Part shown: positions 7,423-16,370 of the stretch, one piece after another
Position numbering within the stretch: the stretch's first letter is position 1
How the letters are laid out: each line of letters begins with the position of its first letter
NCBI GenBank assembly: GCA_041737175.1
Contig: JBGSSF010000002.1
Coordinates: 1 to 64,000, forward strand
From: UBA5072 sp041737175
GTDB taxonomy: Bacteria > Bacteroidota > Bacteroidia > Bacteroidales > UBA10428
Length of the DNA stretch: 64,000 nt
Direction of reading: 5' to 3'
The notes under the pieces: model-generated
The model's input: the letters and a program-made list of their open reading frames with translations, nothing else
Databases searched by the model: none
What the model was told of the DNA's origin: nothing
Translations under genes and position numbers: made by a program

Positions 7423-8643
7423 ATGCCTACTACTAAAGAAATCATACTGCTAAACATTTCCGGGCCGGACAAGCCGGGGATCACAACTGCCCTCACCCAC
7501 ATACTGTCGCAATACAAAGTCCTGATCCTGGATATCGGCCAGGCCGTGATCCACGATGAGCTGGCGCTGGGGATGCTGATCGAGGTGCCGCCATCCTCGG
7601 AGTCGGCCCCCATTCTCAAGGACCTCCTGTTCCGCGCTTACGAGCTGGGCGTGAACGCCAAATTCACTCCCATATCGCCGGGCAATTATGAACACTGGGT
7701 GAAACTGCAGGGCAAGGAGCGGTATATCATCACCCTCATTGCCCGCGTCATCCATTCAAATCACGTTGCCCGCGTCACCGATATCATCCACAAGCAAAGC
7801 CTGAACATCGACATCATCAACCGGATGAGCGGACGGCCCACGCTGAAGGGACACGATCCCAACGCCATTGCCTGCGTGGAATTCTCTGTGCGCGGAACAC
7901 CGGTCGACAAGGAAAAAATGCGGCGCGACTTCCTGGATGCCGCCCGGGAAACAGGCATCGACATTGCCTTCCAGGAAGACAACATCTACCGCCGGAACCG
8001 CCGGCTGGTATGCTTCGACATGGACTCGACGCTGATCCAGGCTGAGATGATCGTGGAACTGGCGCGGGTGGCCGGGGTGGGCGACAAGGTGCACGAGATC
8101 ACCGAATCGGCCATGCGGGGGGAGATCGACTTTAAGGAGAGCTTCCGGCAGCGGGTGGCCCTGTTGAAGGGACTGGACGAAAACGTGATGCGGCAGATCG
8201 CTTTCAATATGCCCATCACCGAGGGAGCCTCCAAGCTCATCAACACGCTGAAGAAATACGGCTACAAAACAGCCATTCTGTCGGGAGGCTTCACCTTTTT
8301 CGGTCGCGTTCTGCAGCATGAGCTGGGAATCGACTATGCCTTCGGCAACGAGCTGGAGATCGTCAACGGCAAGCTGACCGGGAATTACGTGGGGGACATC
8401 GTGGACGGTCAAAGGAAGGCCGAACTGATGAAGAACCTGGCGTTCAAGGAAGGCATACATCTCGAACAGGTGATCGCCGTGGGCGACGGCGCCAACGACC
8501 TGCCGATGCTGAACCTGGCGGGACTGGGAATAGCGTTTCACGCCAAGCCGAAAGTGAAGGAGAATGCGAGGCAGGCGATTTCAACCATTGGGTTGGATGC
8601 GATTTTGTATTTGATGGGGTTTAGGGATAGGGAATTGAAATAA
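7423..8643 (+). CDS. serB: Phosphoserine phosphatase with N-terminal ACT domains
   Basis: A 406-residue enzyme for the last step of serine synthesis, hydrolysing phosphoserine. Residues 1-185 contain two ACT-like regulatory domains, starting with EIILLNISGPDKPGITTALT. The HAD catalytic domain begins at FDMDSTLI (198-205), with both aspartates of DxDST present, continues with the cap residues ESAMRGEIDF and the motif LSGGFTFF, and ends with GDGANDLPML. The two-ACT arrangement suggests allosteric control by serine. It is a single gene with its own promoter; the GC-rich coding sequence contrasts with the AT-rich 4HB gene just upstream. Confidence 0.95.
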   Translation: MPTTKEIILLNISGPDKPGITTALTHILSQYKVLILDIGQAVIHDELALGMLIEVPPSSESAPILKDLLFRAYELGVNAKFTPISPGNYEHWVKLQGKERYIITLIARVIHSNHVARVTDIIHKQSLNIDIINRMSGRPTLKGHDPNAIACVEFSVRGTPVDKEKMRRDFLDAARETGIDIAFQEDNIYRRNRRLVCFDMDSTLIQAEMIVELARVAGVGDKVHEITESAMRGEIDFKESFRQRVALLKGLDENVMRQIAFNMPITEGASKLINTLKKYGYKTAILSGGFTFFGRVLQHELGIDYAFGNELEIVNGKLTGNYVGDIVDGQRKAELMKNLAFKEGIHLEQVIAVGDGANDLPMLNLAGLGIAFHAKPKVKENARQAISTIGLDAILYLMGFRDRELK

Positions 8644-8651
8644 AAATATCG

Positions 8652-8735
8652 TAGGGGCAAACCCGTGTGTTTGCCCAATGGCAAACCCGTGTGTTTGCCC
8701 CGGGGCGGACACATGGATCCGCCCGTACATGGATG
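8652..8735. repeat. Palindromic intergenic repeat (GGGCAAAC...GTTTGCCC)
   Basis: Two successive hairpins, GGGCAAACCCGTGTGTTTGCCC-like, followed by a third, GGGCGGAC...GTCCGCCC-like (GGGCGGACACATGGATCCGCCC region). It fills the gap between serB and ribE and could act as a terminator or mRNA stabiliser. Function inferred only from shape. Confidence 0.75.
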
Positions 8736-8767
8736 GATTGAAAAATAATTTTAATAAATTGCATCAT

Positions 8768-9367
8768 ATGTTTTCAGGAATAGTCGAAGAAGCCGCCCGC
8801 GTGGTGGCGATCGAAAAAGATCAGGAAAACCTCCACATCACCCTCACCTGTTCGTTCGTGAAGGAACTGAAGATCGACCAGAGCGTGTCGCACAACGGGG
8901 TGTGCCTCACGGTGGTGAAGAAAACTGCCGACACCTACACGGTGACTGCCATACAGGAAACGCTGATCAAGTCGAACCTGGGCCTGCTGACTGTCGGATC
9001 GGAGGTGAACCTCGAACGCAGCATGAAGATGGACGGCCGGCTCGACGGCCATATCGTGCAGGGGCATGTGGACCAGACCGCCGTGTGCACCGCCGTGAGC
9101 GAGGCGGAAGGAAGCTGGTATTACACGTTCGAATACGAACCCGCAAGGGATGATTACATGACCGTGGAAAAGGGTTCCGTGTGCGTGAACGGGGTGAGCC
9201 TGACTGTTGTGAATTCCAAAGACAAGTCGTTCCAGGTGGCGATCATTCCCTACACTTATGAGCATACGAACTTTCATGCGTTCAGGGTGGGGACGACGGT
9301 AAACCTGGAGTTTGATATTATCGGGAAGTATATTGCGAGGATTGTGAGGCAGCAGATTGGGAAGTGA
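8768..9367 (+). CDS. ribE: Riboflavin synthase, alpha subunit
   Basis: A 199-residue enzyme joining two 6,7-dimethyl-8-ribityllumazine molecules into riboflavin. I start it at MFSGIVEEA (8768), the conserved N-terminus; the frame is open 30 codons further upstream, but that part lies in the palindromic repeat. The two internally repeated lumazine-binding domains are visible: SVSHNGVCLTV (first) and GSVCVNGVSLTV (second), with GHIVQGHVD between them. Length is normal. The TGA stop overlaps the start of a GGGACAA array, so the gene has no ordinary terminator. Confidence 0.95.
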   Translation: MFSGIVEEAARVVAIEKDQENLHITLTCSFVKELKIDQSVSHNGVCLTVVKKTADTYTVTAIQETLIKSNLGLLTVGSEVNLERSMKMDGRLDGHIVQGHVDQTAVCTAVSEAEGSWYYTFEYEPARDDYMTVEKGSVCVNGVSLTVVNSKDKSFQVAIIPYTYEHTNFHAFRVGTTVNLEFDIIGKYIARIVRQQIGK

Positions 9368-9461
9368 CGAGGGACAAGGGACAAGGGACAAGGGGAAAAG
9401 GAGACATGGAGACAAGGGGGCAAGGGGACAAGGGACGAGGGACGAGGGACGAGGGACAAGG
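9365..9461 (+). repeat. Solo word array (GGGACAA/GGAGACAA/GGGACGA)
   Basis: About thirteen words GGGACAA, GGGACGA, GGAGACAA and GGGGCAA, starting at the ribE stop codon. No mirrored arm and no 4HB gene. The same words surround 4HB gene G. Confidence 0.88.
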
Positions 9462-9492
9462 ATTTTGGGGTAATAATTTGCTACTTCACAAG

Positions 9493-9525
9493 GGATTTAG
9501 TATCTTTTTGAGAAATACTAAATCC
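9493..9525. promoter_or_regulatory. Perfect 11-bp inverted repeat upstream of the PA14 protein
   Basis: GGATTTAGTAT (9493-9503) and its exact complement ATACTAAATCC (9515-9525), separated by 11 bases and ending seven bases before the start codon at 9533. This could be an operator or an RNA hairpin over the ribosome-binding region. It is not followed by a T-run, so it is not a terminator. Confidence 0.5.
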
Positions 9526-9532
9526 TGAAAGT

Positions 9533-11515
9533 ATGAATGGTTCCGGCGGCAAACTCACACGTGCCTGTTGGCTGACAGGCAAAGCATTCAAAATCATTGT
9601 TTTAACCCTTGTTTTGCTGGTCCTTGTTACCGGCATACCGCCCCGGCCGGCTTATTCATGGGGAGCTTTCGTGGGATTCGTGGGATATTTCAAACCTGCC
9701 GATACGCACCAGCAGATATTGCAGGCTGCCTACCAATTGTTAAACCTGGATCCGGCCATGCTGAAACCGGGAAATTTGTGCCTGGCCGACGGATCATATA
9801 TCGGGATTTCCAGCATCCTCCAATATGAAGGAGTGCAATCCAATTATCTTATGTCGGTTTCCGGACCTGGTCCTGATGCGGAGGGAGCAACCCCCTATTC
9901 CTGGCACTGGTACAATCCTTCGCTCAAACAGGGGAGGGCTCCTCAGGCTGCAAGCAAGTATTACAATGATTTTGTAATGGGAACCCTGATGCCCTCCAAT
10001 AATCTTGAAACCGTCATGAGAGGAATGACCTGGTCAGCGCATTTTCTGGCCGATATGTTTGTGCCGGTGCATGTAAACGGGATGGAATATAATTATGCCA
10101 GAAGAAAATTTCAAAACGGAAGTTATATTTTAAATGCCGATGAATCGGGTCCGCTCTACCTTTGCAACATGACACCTTCGTATACGCTTCCTGCCCAATC
10201 GGACAACCCTGAAACGTACGAAGGTCTTGGACTGGATTCCAATTTCAAAATTGCATATATGATCTGTAATCAGGCAAGATATTCTGCAGGATCCATGGAT
10301 GATCCCAACAATCCGATTGACTGGTTTGATCCATGGTACTGGAATTCGGCCGTTTCACCTGCTTTGTCCAGTCATGCCACTTTTGAAGCGAATGCGCACA
10401 ATGCTTGGCAATCCCTGGATCATCTGAATGCTCCCAAATATGACCAGGTGGGCAAATACAATTATTTATGGAAGAACGGACGTCCCGATTATGAATTCAG
10501 GAGAACCGCGGCCATGATACAATCCGCCCAGGTAGATTCCTTTGTCCGCCATGCCGCCCGATTTACCAAGGTAAATATCGGGTATCTTTTCACTTCCCCT
10601 ACTGAGGGTATAAAACAATCTGTTGCCGCAGTATATACCTTGTGGCGGTCCGCATGGTCAGCCCTCGAATCCGGTGTTTATGCGTTTGCGGATATGCTGG
10701 ACCCTCAACTGATGCATATCAAGGCCTCGGTAAAAAATTATGCCCCGGAGACCTGCCAGAATCTTTATGTGCAGGTCACGGTAATGGATGGCGGGAACAC
10801 GGTTTATCAGAATATCCAGCCCCTGACAAATGCGCTTCCCCTGAATTCTATGGTTGAAATGACCTGGAACATCCATGCAGACCAGAAGCGCAATTATATC
10901 ATCCTGGCCGAGGTGGTTGGCGCATATAACAACACCCCCGACCTTCAGTACGATTATAGTTCCTATTCGTACCAGCCTGTGAATCAGATTTTAATCCAGC
11001 CTTCGAATCAGGAACAGGGTGTGTTCGGTGATAATCAATGGTCGCCCAGTAAATTCACAGGCTATATTTATTACCTGCCTGAAGGAGCGTCAAAACTTCC
11101 GGATTTTGCCAGGAAGTATGATGCAGGACCGATCTTTGCCGAGAGCTTTAACATTCCGCAAAGGGCTTTTGAATCGGGTTTTCCGAATGTAAGCCAGTGT
11201 ATTGAATGGTTTGCCTTGCGCTTTTCCGGCGATATCAGAATCTCAAACTCCCAGGCCGGGTACTACACCTTTAAACTCACCAGTGATGACGGTTCCAGGC
11301 TGATCATCGACAATGTAACTATTGTCAGCAATGACGGCGTGCATGGAACGAAAGCGGAAATAGGGAGCGTATATCTCTCTCCGGGCAGACACGACATGAC
11401 AATCGATTATTTCCAGGGTCCCCGTTTCTTTGTCGCCCTGATCCTGGAGGTGCAACCTCCCGGATCAACGGGTTTCCGCATATTCAAAAAGGGGGAATAT
11501 TCGGTTGCGTTTTAA
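9533..11515 (+). CDS. Secreted phospholipase C-like protein with C-terminal PA14 domain
   Basis: 660 residues. A membrane-spanning signal (about 20-45, ending PPRPAYSWG) indicates export. Residues 45-330 resemble zinc-dependent phospholipase C/S1-P1 nuclease folds: the mature N-terminus is close to W (SWGAFVGFVGYF), DTHQQIL follows, then SWHWYNP and WSAHFLADMFVPVHV, giving His/Asp ligands in the expected order. That assignment is tentative. A middle segment looks immunoglobulin-like. Residues about 495-655 fit a PA14 domain: AGYYTFKLTSDDGSRLIID and SPGRHDMTIDYFQG. It is a single gene between arrays, preceded by an inverted repeat. A role in binding or hydrolysing surface lipids or glycans is an inference. 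Confidence 0.65.
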   Translation: MNGSGGKLTRACWLTGKAFKIIVLTLVLLVLVTGIPPRPAYSWGAFVGFVGYFKPADTHQQILQAAYQLLNLDPAMLKPGNLCLADGSYIGISSILQYEGVQSNYLMSVSGPGPDAEGATPYSWHWYNPSLKQGRAPQAASKYYNDFVMGTLMPSNNLETVMRGMTWSAHFLADMFVPVHVNGMEYNYARRKFQNGSYILNADESGPLYLCNMTPSYTLPAQSDNPETYEGLGLDSNFKIAYMICNQARYSAGSMDDPNNPIDWFDPWYWNSAVSPALSSHATFEANAHNAWQSLDHLNAPKYDQVGKYNYLWKNGRPDYEFRRTAAMIQSAQVDSFVRHAARFTKVNIGYLFTSPTEGIKQSVAAVYTLWRSAWSALESGVYAFADMLDPQLMHIKASVKNYAPETCQNLYVQVTVMDGGNTVYQNIQPLTNALPLNSMVEMTWNIHADQKRNYIILAEVVGAYNNTPDLQYDYSSYSYQPVNQILIQPSNQEQGVFGDNQWSPSKFTGYIYYLPEGASKLPDFARKYDAGPIFAESFNIPQRAFESGFPNVSQCIEWFALRFSGDIRISNSQAGYYTFKLTSDDGSRLIIDNVTIVSNDGVHGTKAEIGSVYLSPGRHDMTIDYFQGPRFFVALILEVQPPGSTGFRIFKKGEYSVAF

Positions 11516-11576
11516 GATAAGGTAATAGTTGAAGACATGAACAGCGGTGAATCTGAATTTTGATATTATTGTGGGG

Positions 11577-11599
11577 AAGCGTAGTTGCAAACTACGCTT
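11577..11599. repeat. AAGCGTAGTT/AACTACGCTT palindrome
   Basis: Perfect 10-base arms with a 3-base loop just after the PA14 gene. The same AGCGTAGTT motif brackets the mosaic repeat at 61393-61680. A short pair of ACAACCATC words follows at about 11618-11637. Otherwise the gap up to ileS holds nothing I can recognise. Confidence 0.65.
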
Positions 11600-11733
11600 A
11601 GCTGGTGTAATTTACCTATCACAACCATCACAACTCTTAATTTCTCACAATCCCATTCATAATTCATCATAATTCTTATATCTTTGTACACCTTTTTATT
11701 TCGCTTTTTTACATTGTAATTGCTTGATAGATA

Positions 11734-14700
11734 ATGAGTAATAAATATCCTGAATACAAGAGTTTCAGTTTGTCCGCGATCAACCGGGAGATTCTCAGCA
11801 TATGGAATAAGGAGAAGACCTTTGAGAAAAGCCTGGAAGTCCGCCAGGGCCGTCCGCTGTACGTGTTTTACGAAGGGCCTCCTTCGGCCAACGGCATGCC
11901 CGGCATTCACCACGTGATCGCGCGCACCATCAAAGATATTTTTTGCCGTTACAAGACCATGAAGGGGTACCTGGTGGAACGCAAGGCCGGCTGGGATACC
12001 CATGGCCTCCCGGTGGAGCTGAAAGTGGAAACCTCACTGGGCATCACCAAGGAGGACATCGGACAGAAGATCAGCATCACCGATTTCAACGCAAAATGCA
12101 AGAGCGATGTGATGACATACACCCGCGAATGGGAGGACCTCACGATGAAAATGGGGTACTGGGTGGACATGGAAAACCCCTACATCACTTACGACAACCG
12201 CTATATAGAGAGTCTGTGGTACCTGCTGAAGGAATTGTTCCGGAAGGGACTTTTGTACAAGGGCTATTCCATTCAACCTTATTCCCCCGCCGCCGGAACG
12301 GGACTGAGCACCCACGAGCTGAATCAGCCGGGTTGCTACCGCGATGTGAAAGACACCACCTGCGTGGCGCAGTTTGAGGCCATCCAGAATGCCAAATCGG
12401 AATTCCTTTTCAAGAACACTGATACGCCGGTGTATTTCCTGGCCTGGACCACCACGCCGTGGACACTTCCTTCGAACACCGCGCTTGCCGTTGGTTCCAA
12501 CATCACGTATCTGAAAGTGCGCACCTTCAATCCCTACACACTGGAGCCGGTGACGCTGGTACTGGCCAAAGACCTGCTGCACAATTACTTCCCCGAGAAC
12601 AATCAGGCCATTGCCATCGAAGGATTTCAGCCCGGGGACAAACGCATTCCCTATAAAGTTACAGGGCATTACCAGGGATCGGAACTGGAAGGCATTTCGT
12701 ACCACCAGCTCATCAACTGGGTGAATCCCGGGGAAGGTGCTTTCCGCGTGCTCACCGGCGATTTTGTCACCACCGAGGACGGTACCGGCATTGTGCATAT
12801 AGCGCCTACCTTCGGCGCCGACGACTTCAGGGTGGCCCGGAAATACGGGGTCCCCCCGCTGATGGTCACCGATATCAACCGTCACCAGGGGCCGCTGGTG
12901 GACAAGAAAGGCCGCTTCATACGGCTGGAGGACCTGGATCCGCAGTTCACCGCCGCTTCGGTGAATGTCGACGAATACCGGGAATTTGCCGGCCGATTCG
13001 TCAAGAATGACTACGATCCCGCGCTGAAGGATGACGATACCACGGTGGATGTCGATATCGCCGTGTACCTGAAGAAGAGCAACAAGGTTTTCCGCATCGA
13101 AAAGCATGTGCACAATTACCCGAACTGCTGGCGAACCGACAAGCCGGTGCTGTATTATCCGATGGACGCGTGGTTCATCAAAACCACCGCGCTGAAGGAC
13201 AAGCTGATAGAACTGAACAACACCATCAACTGGAAACCCGAGTCCACCGGTACAGGAAGGTTCGGGAAGTGGCTGGAGAACCTGGTCGACTGGAACCTGT
13301 CGCGTTCCCGCTACTGGGGCACGCCTTTACCTGTATGGATTACCGGGGACCAGCAGGAGAGCAAATGCATTGGTTCGGTGACGGAGCTGAAAGAAGAGAT
13401 CGGGAAGGCCATCGCGGCCGGATTCATGAAGGATAATCCATTCAGGGACTATACGGAAGGCGATTTCAGCAAGGCGAACTACGAAAAGTTCGACCTGCAC
13501 CGGCCGTTTGTGGATGAGATATTCCTGGTCTCGGACACCGGGAAAAAGATGATCCGCGAGACGGACCTGATTGACGTATGGTTTGACTCGGGCGCCATGC
13601 CATATGCCCAGATGCACTATCCCTTTGCCATGAAAGGAAAGGAATTTGAAAAATACTACCCGGCCGATTTCATTGCTGAAGGCGTTGACCAGACACGCGG
13701 GTGGTTTTTCACCCTGCATGCCATTGCCGTAATGCTTTTTGACTCGGTGGCCTACAAAAATATCATCAGCAACGGACTTTGCCTCGACAAGAACGGGAAC
13801 AAGATGTCGAAAAGGCTCGGCAACGCCGTGGATCCCTTTGATGTGATCGCCCAGCACGGGTCGGACCCGCTGCGGTGGTACCTGATCACCAACGCCCAGC
13901 CGTGGGACAACCTCAAGTTCGACACCGACGGCGTGGATGAGGTGAAGCGCAAGTTTTTCGGCACCCTTTACAACACCTATTCCTTCTTCGCGCTGTATGC
14001 CAACGTCGACGGATTCGCCTACCGGGAGCCCGAAATACCCGTGCGGAAACGGCCGGAGATCGACCGGTGGATCATATCGCTGCTGAATTCGCTGGTGCGG
14101 GATGTGGAATCGTACTATGAAGACTATGAGCCCACCAAAGCCGGCAGAACCATCCAGGATTTTGTGACCGAAAACCTGAGCAACTGGTACGTGCGCCTGA
14201 ACCGCAAGCGATACTGGGGCGGAGAATACAACGAGGACAAGCTGGCGGCCTACCAGACACTGTATACCTGTCTCATGACCGTGGCAAAAATATCAGCTCC
14301 CCTGGCACCCTTTTACATGGATAAGATCTACCGCGACATGAACCACATGACCAAAAAGGACGATCAGCCGTCGGTTCACCTGGTGGAGTTTCCCAGGGCT
14401 GATCTTTCACTGATCGACAGCGAGCTGGAGGAAAAGATGGAGCTGGCCCAGAACATGTCGTCGATGGTGCTGGGACTGCGGAGGAAGGTCAACATCAAAG
14501 TGCGCCAGCCCCTGCAGAAGATCATGGTTCCCGTGCCCGACCCGGGTTTCATTGCCCGTTTCGAAGCTGTGAAGCCCCTGATCCTCAACGAAGTGAACGT
14601 GAAAGAGCTGGAATATCTCAAGGATACCTCGGGCATCCTGGTGAAGAAAATCAAGCCGAACTTCAAGCTTCTGGGACCCCGGTACGGCAAGCTGATGAAA

Positions 14701-15171
14701 GAGATCGCACAGGTCGTGAGCGGCTTCCGGCAGGAGGATATCGCCGCTTTTGAAGCGGCCGGTTCCTATGAGATCTCCGCGGGCGGTGAAAAGATCACCC
14801 TGCAGGCCGATGATGTGGAGATCACATCGGAAGACATCCCCGGATGGCTGGTGGCCAGTGAAGGCAGGCTCACCGTAGCCCTGGATCTGAACATTACGCA
14901 GGAGCTGAAAGACGAGGGCATTGCCAGGGAATTCGTGAACAGGATCCAGAACCTGAGGAAGGAAAGCGGATTTGAAGTAACCGACAAGATTGCCGTGGAG
15001 ATCCAGCGGCATGAACTGATCGATTCCGCCGTGGAAAATTTCAGCGATTATATTGCGGCGCAAACGCTGGCGAAATCGGTAAAGCTGGTGGACATGACAG
15101 ACCTCTCCGATGCACAGCCGGTGGAGATCGATGAAAATGTACTGACCCACTTGCGCGTTAGTAAGATTTAG
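11734..15171 (+). CDS. ileS: Isoleucyl-tRNA synthetase, long eukaryotic-type
   Basis: 1145 residues; charges tRNA-Ile. The HIGH equivalent GIHH (57-60) lies in PPSANGMPGIHH, and the KMSKS loop is KMSKRLGNAV (about 690-699). Both are features of the eukaryote-like (type 2) IleRS group, which is generally less sensitive to mupirocin. CP1 editing motifs (AWTTTPWTLPSNTALAV, GTGIVHIAPTFGADDF) are present. The C-terminal region is long and has no Cys4 zinc site. It is followed 62 bases later by a dksA-like gene and then lspA, a likely operon common in Bacteroidota. No T-box was seen upstream. Confidence 0.97.
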   Translation: MSNKYPEYKSFSLSAINREILSIWNKEKTFEKSLEVRQGRPLYVFYEGPPSANGMPGIHHVIARTIKDIFCRYKTMKGYLVERKAGWDTHGLPVELKVETSLGITKEDIGQKISITDFNAKCKSDVMTYTREWEDLTMKMGYWVDMENPYITYDNRYIESLWYLLKELFRKGLLYKGYSIQPYSPAAGTGLSTHELNQPGCYRDVKDTTCVAQFEAIQNAKSEFLFKNTDTPVYFLAWTTTPWTLPSNTALAVGSNITYLKVRTFNPYTLEPVTLVLAKDLLHNYFPENNQAIAIEGFQPGDKRIPYKVTGHYQGSELEGISYHQLINWVNPGEGAFRVLTGDFVTTEDGTGIVHIAPTFGADDFRVARKYGVPPLMVTDINRHQGPLVDKKGRFIRLEDLDPQFTAASVNVDEYREFAGRFVKNDYDPALKDDDTTVDVDIAVYLKKSNKVFRIEKHVHNYPNCWRTDKPVLYYPMDAWFIKTTALKDKLIELNNTINWKPESTGTGRFGKWLENLVDWNLSRSRYWGTPLPVWITGDQQESKCIGSVTELKEEIGKAIAAGFMKDNPFRDYTEGDFSKANYEKFDLHRPFVDEIFLVSDTGKKMIRETDLIDVWFDSGAMPYAQMHYPFAMKGKEFEKYYPADFIAEGVDQTRGWFFTLHAIAVMLFDSVAYKNIISNGLCLDKNGNKMSKRLGNAVDPFDVIAQHGSDPLRWYLITNAQPWDNLKFDTDGVDEVKRKFFGTLYNTYSFFALYANVDGFAYREPEIPVRKRPEIDRWIISLLNSLVRDVESYYEDYEPTKAGRTIQDFVTENLSNWYVRLNRKRYWGGEYNEDKLAAYQTLYTCLMTVAKISAPLAPFYMDKIYRDMNHMTKKDDQPSVHLVEFPRADLSLIDSELEEKMELAQNMSSMVLGLRRKVNIKVRQPLQKIMVPVPDPGFIARFEAVKPLILNEVNVKELEYLKDTSGILVKKIKPNFKLLGPRYGKLMKEIAQVVSGFRQEDIAAFEAAGSYEISAGGEKITLQADDVEITSEDIPGWLVASEGRLTVALDLNITQELKDEGIAREFVNRIQNLRKESGFEVTDKIAVEIQRHELIDSAVENFSDYIAAQTLAKSVKLVDMTDLSDAQPVEIDENVLTHLRVSKI

Positions 15172-15233
15172 GGAACTAATGTTTTTCCTAACCATTTTTT
15201 TATTACATTTAGAAATACTAAAAACCCAGAGTT

Positions 15234-15611
15234 ATGTCAGAAAAGACAAGGTATTCCGATGAAGAACTCGAGGAGTTCAGAAAGATCATACTGGATAAGC
15301 TCGATCAGGCGAAGAAGGATTTTGATCTCCTGAAAAGTGCTATCACACAGAGCGAAAGCAATGACACGCAAGATACCTCACCTACATTCAAGGTTCTCGA
15401 AGAAGGCGCAGCCACCCTCTCGAAAGAAGAGGCCGGAAGGCTTGCCCAGCGGCAGCAGAAATTCATTCAGCATTTGCAGGGCGCGCTGGTGAGGATCGAG
15501 AACAAGACCTACGGCATCTGCCGCGAGACCGGCAAGCTCATCTCCAAGGAAAGGTTGAGGGCTGTTCCGCATGCCACGCTTTCGATAGATGCCAAGCAGA
15601 AACAGCGTTGA
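15234..15611 (+). CDS. TraR/DksA family protein lacking most zinc cysteines
   Basis: A 125-residue DksA-like protein expected to act on RNA polymerase through its secondary channel. The N-terminal half (residues 10-80) is a charged coiled coil (EELEEFRKIILDKLDQAKKDF). The C-terminal globular part has YGICRETGKLISKERLRAVPHA, where the usual four zinc cysteines are reduced to one, as is common for Bacteroidota homologues. It lies between ileS and lspA in the same direction; its stop is ten bases before the lspA start, consistent with co-transcription. Confidence 0.88.
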   Translation: MSEKTRYSDEELEEFRKIILDKLDQAKKDFDLLKSAITQSESNDTQDTSPTFKVLEEGAATLSKEEAGRLAQRQQKFIQHLQGALVRIENKTYGICRETGKLISKERLRAVPHATLSIDAKQKQR

Positions 15612-15621
15612 TCAGCGGTTT

Positions 15622-16317
15622 ATGAAGATTCCCAACGGCGTTAAGGCCTTATTGCTGATCGTGCTTGTACTGGCTGTTGATCAGATCGTAAAGTTCCATA
15701 TCAAGACCTCCATGACCCTGGGGGAAAGCATTTATGTGCTGGGCAACTGGTTCCAGATCCGTTTCATCGAAAACCCGGGCATGGCATTTGGTTTGGATAT
15801 TCCCGGCAAATGGGGCAAACCCCTGCTCACGATTTTCAGGATCATCGCCGTGATCGTGATCGGCTGGTACCTGAGGCAACTGGTGCTCAAAAAGGTGAGC
15901 ACCGGGCTCATCCTATGCGTGGCTCTGATCTTTGCAGGCGCTACAGGCAATATCATCGACAGCGTTTTTTACGGACGCATATTCAACGAAAGCACCTATT
16001 TCACCGTGGCATCGCTGTTCCCTGAAGAAGGCGGCTATGCCCCCCTGCTTTACGGCAAGGTGGTGGACATGCTTTACTTCCCCGTTATACACGGGCATTA
16101 CCCGCAATGGTTCCCCGGCAGGGCAGGAGAAGAGTTCATCTTTTTCAGGCCCATTTTCAACCTCGCGGACACCTCCATCACCACCGGGATCCTGACGATA
16201 CTGGTGTTTCAGAAGAGGTTTTTTCACCATCAATTGGAAGAGGGACAAGGGACGAGGGACGAGGGACAAGGAGAAGCGGCAGTGGATGGGGCAGAGGAAG
16301 TGAACCGTAAACAGTAA
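15622..16317 (+). CDS. lspA: Lipoprotein signal peptidase (signal peptidase II)
   Basis: 231 residues from the ATG at 15622 (MKIPNGVKALLLIV). This inner-membrane aspartyl protease cleaves prolipoproteins. Four membrane segments; catalytic aspartates at D113 (GNIIDSVFYGRIF) and D183 (FNLADTSITTG). An insertion between them, about residues 118-165, is typical of Bacteroidota. The natural end is near FQKRFFHHQLE. After that, about 25 residues (GQGTRDEGQGE...) are translated from a GGGACAA array, and the TAA stop comes from a second, GTAAACA array. The C-terminus has therefore been extended by repeat insertion. Confidence 0.94.
   Translation: MKIPNGVKALLLIVLVLAVDQIVKFHIKTSMTLGESIYVLGNWFQIRFIENPGMAFGLDIPGKWGKPLLTIFRIIAVIVIGWYLRQLVLKKVSTGLILCVALIFAGATGNIIDSVFYGRIFNESTYFTVASLFPEEGGYAPLLYGKVVDMLYFPVIHGHYPQWFPGRAGEEFIFFRPIFNLADTSITTGILTILVFQKRFFHHQLEEGQGTRDEGQGEAAVDGAEEVNRKQ
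16243..16275 (+). repeat. Short GGGACAA/GGGACGA array inside the lspA 3' end
   Basis: Four to five words GGGACAA, GGGACGA and GGGACAAGG, read in frame as the tail of LspA. No mirrored arm nearby. Confidence 0.8.
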
Positions 16318-16350
16318 AAAGTAAAAGGTAAACAGTAAGAAGTAAACAGT
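16307..16350 (+). repeat. Word array at the 3' side of 4HB element E (GTAAACA/GTAAAAA)
   Basis: Six words GTAAACA, GTAAAAA and GTAAAAG. Supplies the lspA stop codon. Mirrored by 16781-16868 across 4HB gene E. Confidence 0.88.
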
Positions 16351-16370
16351 TGCAGGCTAGTATTATAAAG

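Noticed and set aside
11516..11733. T-box or other tRNA-sensing leader before ileS
   Set aside because: No specifier stem, T-box core or terminator was found; only a small palindrome and AT-rich sequence.
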